Assembly: GCA_963715895.1 (NCBI GenBank)
Contig: OY970284.1
Coordinates: forward strand, 310,001-374,000
Source: JADGNZ01 sp963715895
GTDB taxonomy: Bacteria > Acidobacteriota > Thermoanaerobaculia > Gp7-AA8
DNA length: 64,000 nucleotides
Reading direction: 5' to 3'
Both the position numbers and the translations under genes were made by a program. Shown one piece after another: positions 1 to 8,145 of this stretch. Positions within the stretch are counted from its first letter, which is position 1. Each line of letters begins with the position of its first letter. Under the pieces are notes generated by a model. It did no database searches. It had not been told where the DNA came from and was given only the letters and a program-made list of their open reading frames with translations.

Positions 1-73
1 GGGGAGCCGTACGTTTGAAAGAAAATTTGTGCTGCGTGGCAACTGCGTTGCACAAATTTCAATGTAGACGAAG

Positions 74-2248
74 ATGTCGCGATTGTCACGCACGCATCAC
101 TTGCCGCGAGGGCTTATTCGATCGATCGCTGCCATCGCCATCATCGCCTTCGTCGCCGCCGAGGCGTTCTCGATCTACATCTTCGTTCTCAACCGGAGGC
201 TCACGCGCGAGCTGGTGAACCACGCCTGGCGCGAGCCGACCATCGTCGTCTCCGCCGCGCACCAGCGGCCCGTTCGCGTGGCGGCGTTGTACGGCGTCGA
301 CTGGCGCATCACCCCTCCGGTGGCGCTTCGCTCGCTCCCCGACCACGTATCGCGCGCCTTCCTGGCCGCGGAGGACGTGCGCTTCCATCATCACATCGGC
401 ATCGATCCGATCGGCATGGTGCGCGCTCTCTTCACGAACATCCGCGCGGGAGGCATCGCTGCCGGCGGCTCGACGATCGATCAGCAGATCATCAAGACGC
501 GCTTCCTCTCGCAGGAGCGGACCTGGCGCCGCAAGATCACGGAGATCATCCTGGCGATTCTGCTCGACGCCCGCATGCCGAAGAACGAGATCCTCGAGGT
601 TTACCTCAACGACGTTTACCTCGGCCACAGCGGCGGCAAGCCGATTCTCGGGATCGACGAAGCATCCCGGCTCTACTTCGACAAGCCGCCCTCGGAGCTT
701 CGCGTCGACGAAGCGGCCGTGCTGGCCGGCATGATCCGCGCGCCGAACCGCGACACGCCCGAGAAACACCCCGACGTCGCCCGCGCCCGGCGCGATGCCA
801 TCCTGGCCGTCATGCGCGATCACGGCTGGATTAACGACGCGCAATTCTCGGCGGCAAAGGCACGCGAGGTCGAATTCAACGGCGGCGAGATCCCGCAGGC
901 GCCGTATCCGTTCTACCTCCGCGCCCTTCGCGCCGACATCGTGAAGGAGATCGGGGTCCGACCCGTGATCGAAGGAGGACTGACGATCGTCTGCGAGATG
1001 GATCCGGATGCGCAACGTAACGCCGAGCGCGTCGCCGCCCGTGCCCCCGCCCAGCTCGAGGCAACCCATTCCTGGCTTCGCGCGCAGGCCAGAAGCGAGC
1101 CGCTGCAGATCGCGCTCCTTTCCGTCGATCCGCGCAGCGGCGGCATCCGCGCGCTCGTCGGCGGCAGCGACTACAACGTCTCGCCGTTCGACCGCACCTC
1201 GGCGATGCATCGCCAGCCTGGCTCGGCGTTCAAAACCTTCGCCTACCTCGCCGCCATCGCCTCGAAGAAAGCGACCACCGCGTCGCTGCTGCTCGATGCG
1301 CCCATCAGCATCGCCGTCAACGGAAACGAAACGTGGCAGCCGCATAACTACGACGACCGCTATCGCGGACGGGTCACTCTGCGCGAGGCCTTCGAGCACT
1401 CGCTGAACGTGCCGACGGTACGGCTCTCCGAGGACATCGGCGTGGAGCGCGTCGCCAGCACGGCGGAGAAATTCGGGTTCGAAGAGAAATTCGCACGCAT
1501 CCCGGCGCTGCCACTCGGTGTGACCGAGGTCTCGATGCGCGAGCTGACAGCGGCGTATACGCCGTTCCCCAACCTCGGCATTCGCGTCGAGCCGTACCTC
1601 CTGCGCGAGGTGCGCGACCGCGCGGGAAAATCGCTGTACGCGCATGACCTCGAGCAGAAGCGCGTCGCCGATACCGCTCCCACGTACATCATCCACACGC
1701 TGTTGCGCGGTGTCGTCCAGCGCGGCACGGCATCGCGCCTCAAGCGCTACGCCCTCGGCTACGTCGCCGGCAAGACCGGCACGACCAGCGATTACCGCGA
1801 CGCCTGGTTCGTCGGCTACACCGCCGACATGGTCACCAGCGTCTGGGTCGGCTTCGACCACGGCGCGCCGTTGCGTCTCTCATCGGGCGAATCGGCCATC
1901 CCGATCTGGGGCGCCTACATGAGCTCCATCCCGCATCTGCGCGGCGAGCCGCGGCCCCCCGCCGGCGTGACCTTCCGCGACATCGATCCGGAGAGCGGCA
2001 TGCTCTGGCAGGACGGCTGTCCCGGTCCGGTCCACGAAGTCTTCCTCGACGGCACCGCGCCGACGAACAGATGTCCGGCCGGCTTCTTCGGCGGCATCAT
2101 CCGCAGCGTCTTCTTCAGCCGCGGCAACTTCGACGAGCCGCCCGCCATCACGCTCGAGCAGTTCCGCAAATGGGCTAACGACGTCGACCGCAGCCGCCGC
2201 GAGGTGGAGGGGGCGTGGGGCAGGTTGCGCAAAATATTCGGACGCTAA
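74..2248 (+). CDS. Class A penicillin-binding protein (transglycosylase/transpeptidase)
   Basis: Bifunctional peptidoglycan synthase that polymerises glycan strands and cross-links peptides on the outer face of the inner membrane. An N-terminal membrane anchor (about residues 14-40) is followed by a GT51 domain with the catalytic Glu in EDVRFHHHIG (about 101) and the STIDQQ motif (about 132). The transpeptidase domain has the nucleophile Ser in SAFK (about 384), an SLN motif and KTGTT (about 566). At 724 residues it is of usual class A length. A Cys-containing tail (GCPGP...NRCP) follows the transpeptidase domain. It ends 4 bases inside the convergent gene at 2245. The family is certain; which PBP1 subtype it is cannot be told. 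Confidence 0.95.
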   Translation: MSRLSRTHHLPRGLIRSIAAIAIIAFVAAEAFSIYIFVLNRRLTRELVNHAWREPTIVVSAAHQRPVRVAALYGVDWRITPPVALRSLPDHVSRAFLAAEDVRFHHHIGIDPIGMVRALFTNIRAGGIAAGGSTIDQQIIKTRFLSQERTWRRKITEIILAILLDARMPKNEILEVYLNDVYLGHSGGKPILGIDEASRLYFDKPPSELRVDEAAVLAGMIRAPNRDTPEKHPDVARARRDAILAVMRDHGWINDAQFSAAKAREVEFNGGEIPQAPYPFYLRALRADIVKEIGVRPVIEGGLTIVCEMDPDAQRNAERVAARAPAQLEATHSWLRAQARSEPLQIALLSVDPRSGGIRALVGGSDYNVSPFDRTSAMHRQPGSAFKTFAYLAAIASKKATTASLLLDAPISIAVNGNETWQPHNYDDRYRGRVTLREAFEHSLNVPTVRLSEDIGVERVASTAEKFGFEEKFARIPALPLGVTEVSMRELTAAYTPFPNLGIRVEPYLLREVRDRAGKSLYAHDLEQKRVADTAPTYIIHTLLRGVVQRGTASRLKRYALGYVAGKTGTTSDYRDAWFVGYTADMVTSVWVGFDHGAPLRLSSGESAIPIWGAYMSSIPHLRGEPRPPAGVTFRDIDPESGMLWQDGCPGPVHEVFLDGTAPTNRCPAGFFGGIIRSVFFSRGNFDEPPAITLEQFRKWANDVDRSRREVEGAWGRLRKIFGR

Positions 2249-3723
2249 CGAACGGCGCGCCTTCGCGCCGGGAGAGGCATTTCGACCCTCGACCACCAAG
2301 CCGCCCAGAGCCCCGATGTCAGGAGCGGCGAGTATGTCTGCATCGTCCAGAAGTCGATGTCGTTTGCATCGACGACGGTGGTCGAGAAGTCCGCCCAGCG
2401 CGAGATGTGGGATGGTCCGTCCCCGCCTTTCAGTACGGCCGGCGCGCTCAGGCTATTGAACGGATCGACGTACGAAAAGCCGGCCGAGGGGTAGGTCGAT
2501 GCGCTGAAAACGCAGTAGGCGATCAGGGCCGCCCCGACCTTGTTCACGGCGATGGATGGGAAGGCATACATCGTCGCGCCTGTGGGGTCGTCGATAAAAC
2601 CCGTATCCACGCGAAGGGGACTGCCCAACGTGATCTTCCACCACATCACGCTGCTTCGAAGTGGAGAGATACCGTATGGTTGTGAAGCGACCCAGAGCAC
2701 CCCGTTTCTCAGTACCGCGTTGTAAACGTAGGTAAATCCGCAGTCGAGCTTGAGCGCGCTGCCGAGCTGCAGCCCGATGATGCTGGACGTAACACCGGTG
2801 ATGGGCAGGGCCGGCGCTTGGGGATTGCCCTGGCTCGCGAGCGCGCCACCGCTCAACGTGTAGATCGAGAGATCGATCGTTCCGCGCTGCGTGACGAAGT
2901 AGGGAAGCGCGCCCTCCAGGCTGTCTACCGGAACCAGATCGTAAATGCCGGTATGGGTCTGTGTCACCGGGAGCGTCGCCGCGCCGGCGAAAGCGTCGCT
3001 CTTGCGGACGACGAACGCATCGGCGAGCTCGGAGAATGCGTCGAACGCGTCGAACATATTCGCCGTGACCACGATCGCGTCGCGCGTCAGGGCCATTCGT
3101 GTGAAGTCGGCCGACATCTCATCCGTCGGATCGACGAGGAATCGGTAACGGTGCCAGCCGAGTGATGGGTTGCCGCCGTCCGAGACCGCGAGCAGCAAGG
3201 TCGACTTCTTCAGATTGATGTCGGAAAGCGTGCAGATGATCCAGCGATCCGCGGCGGCGTCGTAGGACACCCGTGAGTCGTAGAGGAAGCCATCGGCATA
3301 TGCCGAGTCGTGCCAGAAACTGCCCAGGGGGATGTTGCTCAGAGTGGCGCCGGTGCGGTCCTGCGCCAGAATCGAGGCGTTCGAGGCGTGCAGAAGATAC
3401 TTGGCCGAGACCGCTCCTGCCGCGTCGGAGGGGCTAAATCCGAGGTCATGACTCCCGGCAAAACCGGCGGTCACCCGAGGCGCGGAGATGGTCGTCCTCG
3501 TCACGACAGACTCCGCCTGTACCGGGAGTTCGAGAAAGGTGCCGGTGATTTTCGCAACGAGTGAACGGCGCTGTTCGTGCTCCTCATCGCGCCGAATCAC
3601 AGCACGATGTTCGCGCCCCAGCTCGCGCATGGTGAGATGCGGTGATTCGACCGCGTCGCGCGTCGATGCAGCAAGTGGATTTATCGCCAGCGCCGCGAGG
3701 AGAAGAAGGACCGAACTCTGCAT
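2245..3723 (-). CDS. Secreted protein of unknown function
   Basis: 492 residues with a clear signal peptide (MQSSVLLLLAALAINPLAAS). No catalytic motif was recognised. The body is rich in beta-type, Gly/Ser/Asp segments with recurring aromatic and small-residue pairs (for example DRWIICTLSD, DFWTMQTY), which suggests a propeller-like or other all-beta extracellular fold; this is inference. No strong ribosome-binding site precedes the ATG. It converges on the penicillin-binding protein with a 4-base overlap and is divergent from the riboswitch-controlled methyltransferase gene. Confidence 0.8.
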   Translation of the reverse strand: MQSSVLLLLAALAINPLAASTRDAVESPHLTMRELGREHRAVIRRDEEHEQRRSLVAKITGTFLELPVQAESVVTRTTISAPRVTAGFAGSHDLGFSPSDAAGAVSAKYLLHASNASILAQDRTGATLSNIPLGSFWHDSAYADGFLYDSRVSYDAAADRWIICTLSDINLKKSTLLLAVSDGGNPSLGWHRYRFLVDPTDEMSADFTRMALTRDAIVVTANMFDAFDAFSELADAFVVRKSDAFAGAATLPVTQTHTGIYDLVPVDSLEGALPYFVTQRGTIDLSIYTLSGGALASQGNPQAPALPITGVTSSIIGLQLGSALKLDCGFTYVYNAVLRNGVLWVASQPYGISPLRSSVMWWKITLGSPLRVDTGFIDDPTGATMYAFPSIAVNKVGAALIAYCVFSASTYPSAGFSYVDPFNSLSAPAVLKGGDGPSHISRWADFSTTVVDANDIDFWTMQTYSPLLTSGLWAAWWSRVEMPLPARRRAVR

Positions 3724-3756
3724 CGCGACATCTTATTTGAATCGTGCTAGAGTTTC

Positions 3757-3808
3757 CGCTCGCTGGATTGATTTGGGGTCGCTTGCAACCAGGGTAAAAA
3801 AAGCTAAA
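3757..3808 (+). promoter_or_regulatory. SAM-II-like riboswitch candidate
   Basis: The leader of the methionine-cycle gene carries the conserved SAM-II blocks in order: GATTTG (3770-3775), GCTTGC (3781-3786), a GTAAAAAAA tract (from 3794) and GCTAAA (3803-3808). A P1 helix can form between CTGG-A-TT (3763-3769, A3767 bulged) and AACCAG (3787-3792). A pseudoknot is possible between GCTT (3781-3784) and AAGC (3801-3804). An intrinsic terminator follows at 3842, so control is probably by transcription attenuation in response to S-adenosylmethionine. Pattern and gene context agree; a covariance-model score was not available. Confidence 0.75.
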
Positions 3809-3841
3809 TAGCCGGCAAGTTCGAATTCGTTCTTCGATTTG

Positions 3842-3873
3842 GCCCCACGTCGAATCCGGCGTGGGGCTTTTTT
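3842..3873 (+). terminator. Intrinsic terminator in leader of the metH/metF-like gene
   Basis: An 8-bp perfect stem GCCCCACG (3842-3849) / CGTGGGGC (3860-3867) is followed by six Ts. It lies between the SAM-II-like aptamer and the start codon, so it is probably the expression platform. An antiterminator could use TGGGG (3774-3778) pairing with CCCCA (3843-3847), which would compete with the aptamer loop; this pairing is a suggestion only. Confidence 0.85.
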
Positions 3874-3898
3874 GTTTGTGGTTCGAGACCGCGAGACC

Positions 3899-5764
3899 AT
3901 GCAAGACTTCATACAGGCAATCGCAGACGAGCACATCTATCTCTTCGATGGCGCGATGGGGACGATGCTCTACGCCAAGGGTGTCTTCATCAACAAGTGC
4001 TATGACGAGCTGAACCTCCGCAATCCGGAGATCGTGCTCGAGGTACACAAACAATACGTCCGCGCCGGCGCCGAGATCATCGAGACGAATACCTACGGCG
4101 CGAACAGGGTGAAGCTGCGCAGCTTCGGCATCGAAGACGATCTGCGTCTCATCAACGAACGCGGAGCGGCCCTGGCCCGCGAAGCGGCCGGCAACGGCGT
4201 CTACGTCGCCGGCGCCATCGGTCCTCTCGGCATCCGCATCGAGCCGTACGGCCCCACCGCGCTCGACGAAGCGCGCGAATTCTTCCGCGAGCAGGCCGCC
4301 GCCCTCCGCGATGCCGGCGTCGATCTCTTCGTCCTCGAGACCATGTCCAACATCTCCGAGATCGAGCAGGGCATCCTGGCCATCCGTGACATCTGCTCGC
4401 TGCCGATCGTGGCCCAGATGACCATCGGCAACGACGGCCGGACGATCTACGGCGACAAGCCGCGGACGATCGCCCATCGGCTCGACCGCGCCGGCGCCGA
4501 CGTCATCGGCCTCAATTGCTCGGTCGGTCCCGACGTCATGCTCGACGCCATCGAGGAGATCACCGCCGTCACCGCGAAGAAGATCTCCGCGCAGCCGAAT
4601 GCCGGTCTGCCGCGCGAAGTGAACGGGCGCCAGATGTACATGGCCTCACCCGACTACATGGCCAAGTACGCCAAGCGGCTCATCCACAAGGGAGTGAAGT
4701 TTCTCGGCGGCTGCTGCGGTACGACGCCCGATCACATCAAGATCATGGCCGACGCCGTGCGGCCGCTCTCGCCGCGCCGTTCTTTCGTCGTCGTCGAACG
4801 CGATGCAAACGTCAAGGGAAGCGACGCCAAAGAAGCCGTGCCGATGGCGGCGCGCTCGAACTGGGGGAGGAAGCTTGCCGCCGGCGAGTTCGTGACCACG
4901 ATCGAGATCACGCCGCCGAAAGGCCCGAATCCCGACAAGATGATCGAGTCCGTGCGCTCGATCAAAGCGGCCGGCGTCGACGCCGTCAACGTCCCCGACG
5001 GTCCTCGCGCGCAGAACCGGATGGGAGCGATCGCCGTGGCCGTCCTGCTGCAACAGCGCGTCGGCATCGAGACCGTCCTTCACTACTGCTGCCGCGACCG
5101 CAACCTCCTCGGCATGCACTCCGATCTTCTCGGCTGCGCCGCGCTCGGTCTGCGCAACCTGCTGCTCATCACCGGCGATCCTCCGAAGATGGGACCGTAT
5201 CCCGACGCCACCGCGGTGTTCGACATCGACTCGATCGGTCTGACGAACATGGCCAACCTGATGAATCACGGCCTCGACCTCGGCGGCAACCCCTTCGGCG
5301 AGCCGACCAAGTTCACGATCGGCGTCGGCGTCAATCCCGGCCACCTCGACCTCGAATACGAGCTCCGCCGCCTCGAATGGAAAGTGAAGGCGGGCGCCGA
5401 GTACGCCATCACCCAGCCGGTTTTCGACGTGGCCGTCCTGGAACGTTTCCTCGGCCAGATCGAGCACATGCGCCTCCCTGTCGTCGCTGGCATCTGGCCG
5501 CTGCTCTCGTACCGCAACGCCCAGTTCATGAACAACGAGGTCCCCGGCGTCTCCGTCACCGACGAGGTGATGGAACGGATGCGCATCGCCAGCGACAAGA
5601 GCAAGGAAGACGGCCTCCGCGAAGGCATCGCCATCGCCCGCGAGACGCTGGAGCGCGTCCGCGGCCGGGTGGCCGGCGTGCAGGTATCCGCGCCGCTGGG
5701 GCGCGTCGATCTGGCGCTCCAGGTGTTCGAAGGATTGGTCGAGCAGCGGGCGGTCGTGTCGTAG
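3899..5764 (+). CDS. Bifunctional homocysteine S-methyltransferase / methylenetetrahydrofolate reductase
   Basis: Fusion protein of 621 residues. The N-terminal half is a zinc-dependent homocysteine methyltransferase: FDGAMGTM near residue 17, GLNCSVGP near 204, and GGCCGTTP near 272, giving the three zinc-binding cysteines. The C-terminal half (about 325-610) is a MetF-type flavin reductase with ITGDPPKMG and AEYAITQPVFD. It would make 5-methyl-THF and use a methyl donor to form methionine. The start at 3899 is chosen because the longer frame from 3839 begins inside the terminator hairpin. It sits alone behind a SAM-II-like riboswitch, consistent with feedback by SAM. Related to YitJ/BhmT-MTHFR fusions. 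Confidence 0.93.
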   Translation: MQDFIQAIADEHIYLFDGAMGTMLYAKGVFINKCYDELNLRNPEIVLEVHKQYVRAGAEIIETNTYGANRVKLRSFGIEDDLRLINERGAALAREAAGNGVYVAGAIGPLGIRIEPYGPTALDEAREFFREQAAALRDAGVDLFVLETMSNISEIEQGILAIRDICSLPIVAQMTIGNDGRTIYGDKPRTIAHRLDRAGADVIGLNCSVGPDVMLDAIEEITAVTAKKISAQPNAGLPREVNGRQMYMASPDYMAKYAKRLIHKGVKFLGGCCGTTPDHIKIMADAVRPLSPRRSFVVVERDANVKGSDAKEAVPMAARSNWGRKLAAGEFVTTIEITPPKGPNPDKMIESVRSIKAAGVDAVNVPDGPRAQNRMGAIAVAVLLQQRVGIETVLHYCCRDRNLLGMHSDLLGCAALGLRNLLLITGDPPKMGPYPDATAVFDIDSIGLTNMANLMNHGLDLGGNPFGEPTKFTIGVGVNPGHLDLEYELRRLEWKVKAGAEYAITQPVFDVAVLERFLGQIEHMRLPVVAGIWPLLSYRNAQFMNNEVPGVSVTDEVMERMRIASDKSKEDGLREGIAIARETLERVRGRVAGVQVSAPLGRVDLALQVFEGLVEQRAVVS

Positions 5765-5876
5765 GGTACAACCACCGGTGGAGGCCCTGCCAATCCACTA
5801 ACGCTAGAATTCCGGAGGCTAACGGCGGCTGCGTAATCTCCAGGCAAACCTATGTATCCGTGTGACTTATCCAGCA

Positions 5877-5927
5877 GACTCCTGTTGACTCCGAATAGTA
5901 CGAACCACTACCATGCGACTAGGAGTC
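5877..5927 (+). promoter_or_regulatory. Putative promoter with operator-like repeats before the Fic module
   Basis: A TTGACT box (5885-5890) and a TACCAT box (5909-5914) are spaced 18 bases apart, resembling a sigma-70 promoter. GACTCC occurs at 5877-5882 and 5887-5892, and its inverse GGAGTC at 5922-5927 overlaps the ribosome-binding site (AGGAG) of the small ORF. This arrangement would suit an operator bound by a product of the module. Seen by eye only. Confidence 0.4.
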
Positions 5928-5931
5928 GACC

Positions 5932-6138
5932 ATGCCAGCCCGCAAACAGTTTCAGTCGAATCTCACCGTTAGCGCGCAGTTATCAGAGCTCCTGCAAAAC
6001 GCGCAGAACACGGACGTAACCGAGGACGTACTCCGCGAACAGCGCATCAGTTTCGCCTATGGAAATGCGCCTCAGTCGGAGCTGATCACGAAAGATTCCG
6101 TTCGATCATCCTCACAAAACATCCGTCTGAAGCGGTAG
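5932..6138 (+). CDS. Small protein upstream of Fic protein (possible antitoxin)
   Basis: 68 residues, Gln- and Ser-rich, with an EQRISFAYGNAP segment and a basic C-terminus ending IRLKR. A good ribosome-binding site (AGGAG, 7 bases before ATG) supports the start. It lies 9 bases ahead of the Fic gene, the usual place for an antitoxin, but the known Fic-inhibitor motif (S/T-x3-E-G/N) is not visible, so an antitoxin role is inferred from position only. The stretch is less GC-rich than its surroundings, consistent with acquisition. Confidence 0.6.
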   Translation: MPARKQFQSNLTVSAQLSELLQNAQNTDVTEDVLREQRISFAYGNAPQSELITKDSVRSSSQNIRLKR

Positions 6139-6147
6139 CTCTGCGAA

Positions 6148-6744
6148 ATGTCGGTCAGGGAAGCTGACGACCCGGTACTTTTTGCTCGTATCCAAGAGCA
6201 GAACCTGTTGCGACAGTACGATCTACTGACGAACTGCGTCGAGATCGCCGTAGCGAAAGGCATCGAAGCATTCGACAAGTACACCCTTTGGGCACTGAAT
6301 GCGGCTGCTGTGGCGAACATCGCTCAGTTCGGTGGCCGCTTCAGGAATCAGCCTATTTACGTCGGGAACCACATTCCGCCTCACTTCAAGGAAGTGCCGG
6401 ATCTCGTCGATGAATTTCTATCGGTAATCCACGAGAACTGGACTATCAACACCGATCCTACAGTGCTTCCAGCCTACGCCCTGTGGCGACTCAACTGGAT
6501 TCATCCCTTCACCGAAGGGAACGGTCGCACTGCTCGGGCGGCGTGCTATCTGTTGATCTGTCTACGGCAACGCCAGTTACTTCCAGGCAAGAAGATCGTA
6601 CCGGAACGAATCCGCGAAAATCGACAACCCTACTATGCTGCGTTACGAGAAGCGGATCGATACTGGGCAGAGGGGCACTTCAATGTCGATGCTCTGGCCG
6701 CCTATCTCGCTGGTCTACTGACGGAACAGCTTCTGGACGCGTGA
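6148..6744 (+). CDS. Fic domain protein (predicted AMP-transferase)
   Basis: 198 residues with the full Fic active site HPFTEGNGRTAR (about residues 119-130), including the catalytic His and the nucleotide-binding Gly-Asn-Gly-Arg. Fic enzymes usually transfer AMP or another nucleotide part to a protein target. No internal inhibitory helix of the S/T-x3-E-G type is visible at either end, so inhibition, if any, would come from a partner, probably the 68-residue protein just upstream. The ATG at 6148 lacks a strong ribosome-binding site, consistent with translation coupled to the upstream ORF. The substrate is unknown. Confidence 0.88.
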   Translation: MSVREADDPVLFARIQEQNLLRQYDLLTNCVEIAVAKGIEAFDKYTLWALNAAAVANIAQFGGRFRNQPIYVGNHIPPHFKEVPDLVDEFLSVIHENWTINTDPTVLPAYALWRLNWIHPFTEGNGRTARAACYLLICLRQRQLLPGKKIVPERIRENRQPYYAALREADRYWAEGHFNVDALAAYLAGLLTEQLLDA

Positions 6745-6810
6745 ACGCGCGTTCCGGTGCGGGTTAGCGGCCATTTTCGGTGAGGTTCCTCCACCCATTC
6801 GATGCGTTTG

Positions 6811-7021
6811 GCGACCGCTCGCGTGCGGTCAAGGAACGCTCGAGTGCGGTCGACGAACGCTCGGGTGCGGTCAAACGACCGCTCGCGTGCGGCCAATGAA
6901 CGCTCGTGTGCAGTCAGCGAACGCTCGCGTGCGGTCAACGAATGCTCGCGTGCAGTCAGCGAACGCTCGCGTGCAGTCAGCGAACGCTCGCGTGCGGTTG
7001 ACGAACGCTCCGTTGAGGTTG
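6811..7021 (+). repeat. 21-bp minisatellite, about 10 units
   Basis: Ten tandem units close to GCGAACGCTCGCGTGCGGTCA, starting at 6811, 6832, 6853, 6874, 6896, 6917, 6938, 6959, 6980 and 7001. The fourth unit is 22 bp; all others are 21 bp. Units vary mainly at the purine in GCRGTC and at the junction. Because the unit is 7 codons, every frame gives heptad-repeat ORFs (such as RSRAVSE or NARVRST), but the 1-base shift in unit 4 changes frame partway, which argues against coding. It lies between the Fic gene and convergent lipoprotein genes. Confidence 0.9.
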
Positions 7022-7100
7022 ACGAACCTGACCGATCAGTTTCAACGGCGAGAAAGTGAATATTGGGTTAAGCATTGAACAGAAAAGACTTCCGCCTCTT

Positions 7101-7140
7101 CATTCAACATTCAACACTGAACATTCGACATTCAACATTC
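7101..7140 (+). repeat. Short direct repeats of CATTCAA type
   Basis: About four degenerate copies of ACATTCAAC-like units lie in 40 bases just past the 3' end of the lipoprotein gene at 7151. A weak inverted counterpart (GAATATTGGG...CATTGAAC) lies near 7055-7080, giving a loose inverted arrangement across roughly 85 bases, similar in plan to the inverted repeats at 18054 and 61742. Between 6745 and 6810 nothing else is recognised. Confidence 0.6.
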
Positions 7141-7150
7141 CGTTTTTGAT

Positions 7151-7612
7151 CTAATCCGCCCCCTCAGGCCTTATCTGCTGCTGCACCACCTTCTGCAGAG
7201 CCCCGTCCGGCGAATCAAAAAGGCACGTGGCGCGAACCTGAATCGGAGACCGGCCGCTGTAGCTGCTCGGGTCGGGGATCAACGCCGTGGTCATGTAGTC
7301 GACCGACCCCACCGCGTGCGGAGCGATGGTGGTGTTGAACTGGCGGTTCTTTGACTCGATGGCGATCCCACCGCCGCCGAGGCTGGACATGTCGATGCGG
7401 CGGATCGTGATCGGAACCTCGGCCTGATTGACGATACGGAACTCGAAGTGCACTTCCACGCCGGAGGCGACCGTCGGGACGTTCGTCAGATCGGTTCGGT
7501 TGACGATCGTGATCTCCGGTTTCGGGATACGCGCGGCCGTCTGCGACATCTGGTTGCCGGTGGCGCAGGCGGCAGCGACGAGAAGAGCGGAAAAGGCGAT
7601 AGCGTTGCGCAT
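7151..7612 (-). CDS. Small lipoprotein, tandem paralogue A
   Basis: 153 residues with a lipoprotein signal (LLVAAAC, acylated Cys near residue 16). The mature part is a single beta-rich domain with an IxxP/TVASGVEVHFEFRIVN segment, like a small immunoglobulin-type or accessory-protein fold. Its neighbour at 7619 is the same size and follows the same sequence plan (conserved VEVHFEFRIVNQAEVPITIRRIDMSS against VTVHYAVEVKNTLAEPVQLRRVTVLS, aligned in parts), so the two look like a tandem duplication. No function is known; outer-membrane anchoring is inferred. Confidence 0.82.
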   Translation of the reverse strand: MRNAIAFSALLVAAACATGNQMSQTAARIPKPEITIVNRTDLTNVPTVASGVEVHFEFRIVNQAEVPITIRRIDMSSLGGGGIAIESKNRQFNTTIAPHAVGSVDYMTTALIPDPSSYSGRSPIQVRATCLFDSPDGALQKVVQQQIRPEGAD

Positions 7613-7618
7613 GACGTT

Positions 7619-8068
7619 CTAGTTGCCTCCGGCCGGTCCAATGTTCTGGACGACCACTTTCTGAAACTTCCTCGACCCTGACTCGAACTCCAGCGTTCCC
7701 CGCAACGTCACCGGACCGTTCGCGCCGGCCACGGTCTGTATTGCGACGTGCGCGGGCGCCCAGAAGGCGACGCTCTTCGTCTCGCCCGGCCCGATGGTCT
7801 CGTTGAATCCCTGCGAATACGACGGCAAGGTGTACGAACCGCCGCCGATCGACAGAACGGTTACCCGCCGGAGCTGTACCGGCTCGGCCAGCGTGTTCTT
7901 CACTTCCACCGCGTAGTGCACCGTGACCGGGCCGGTGTCGTATTGAGTCCCCTCCGCCACACGCGAAAGCTGGATGAGGGTCACGTCCGGCTCCGGGCCG
8001 GACGGCGCGCCGCCCGAGGCGCAGCCGAGAGCGAGAAGAACCACGGACAACATCGAAACAGCACGCAT
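7619..8068 (-). CDS. Small lipoprotein, tandem paralogue B
   Basis: 149 residues from the ATG at 8068; a longer frame begins at 8089, but the inner start puts the signal MRAVSMLSVVLLALGC at the true N-terminus with lipobox LALGC. The mature domain resembles the next gene downstream (7151) in length and in the pattern of beta strands, GGG turn and IGPGETKSV-type segment. The two genes are 6 bases apart and probably co-transcribed. Function unknown. Confidence 0.82.
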   Translation of the reverse strand: MRAVSMLSVVLLALGCASGGAPSGPEPDVTLIQLSRVAEGTQYDTGPVTVHYAVEVKNTLAEPVQLRRVTVLSIGGGSYTLPSYSQGFNETIGPGETKSVAFWAPAHVAIQTVAGANGPVTLRGTLEFESGSRKFQKVVVQNIGPAGGN

Positions 8069-8145
8069 GATGACGTCCTCCCAAAACACGACAGGGAGCG
8101 TTTCCGCCCCCTGTCAGCTTGCCACACTCGATCCGTGAAGTTGTT

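Noticed and set aside
3839..3898. Upstream start for the methyltransferase-reductase
   Set aside because: It would begin inside the terminator stem and adds 20 residues unlike the family.
6811..7021. CRISPR array
   Set aside because: Units are adjacent with no unique spacers, and no cas genes are near.
6702..7078. Heptad-repeat ORFs on both strands over the minisatellite
   Set aside because: Any 21-bp repeat gives heptads in all frames; the 22-bp unit breaks frame and no ribosome-binding site supports them.
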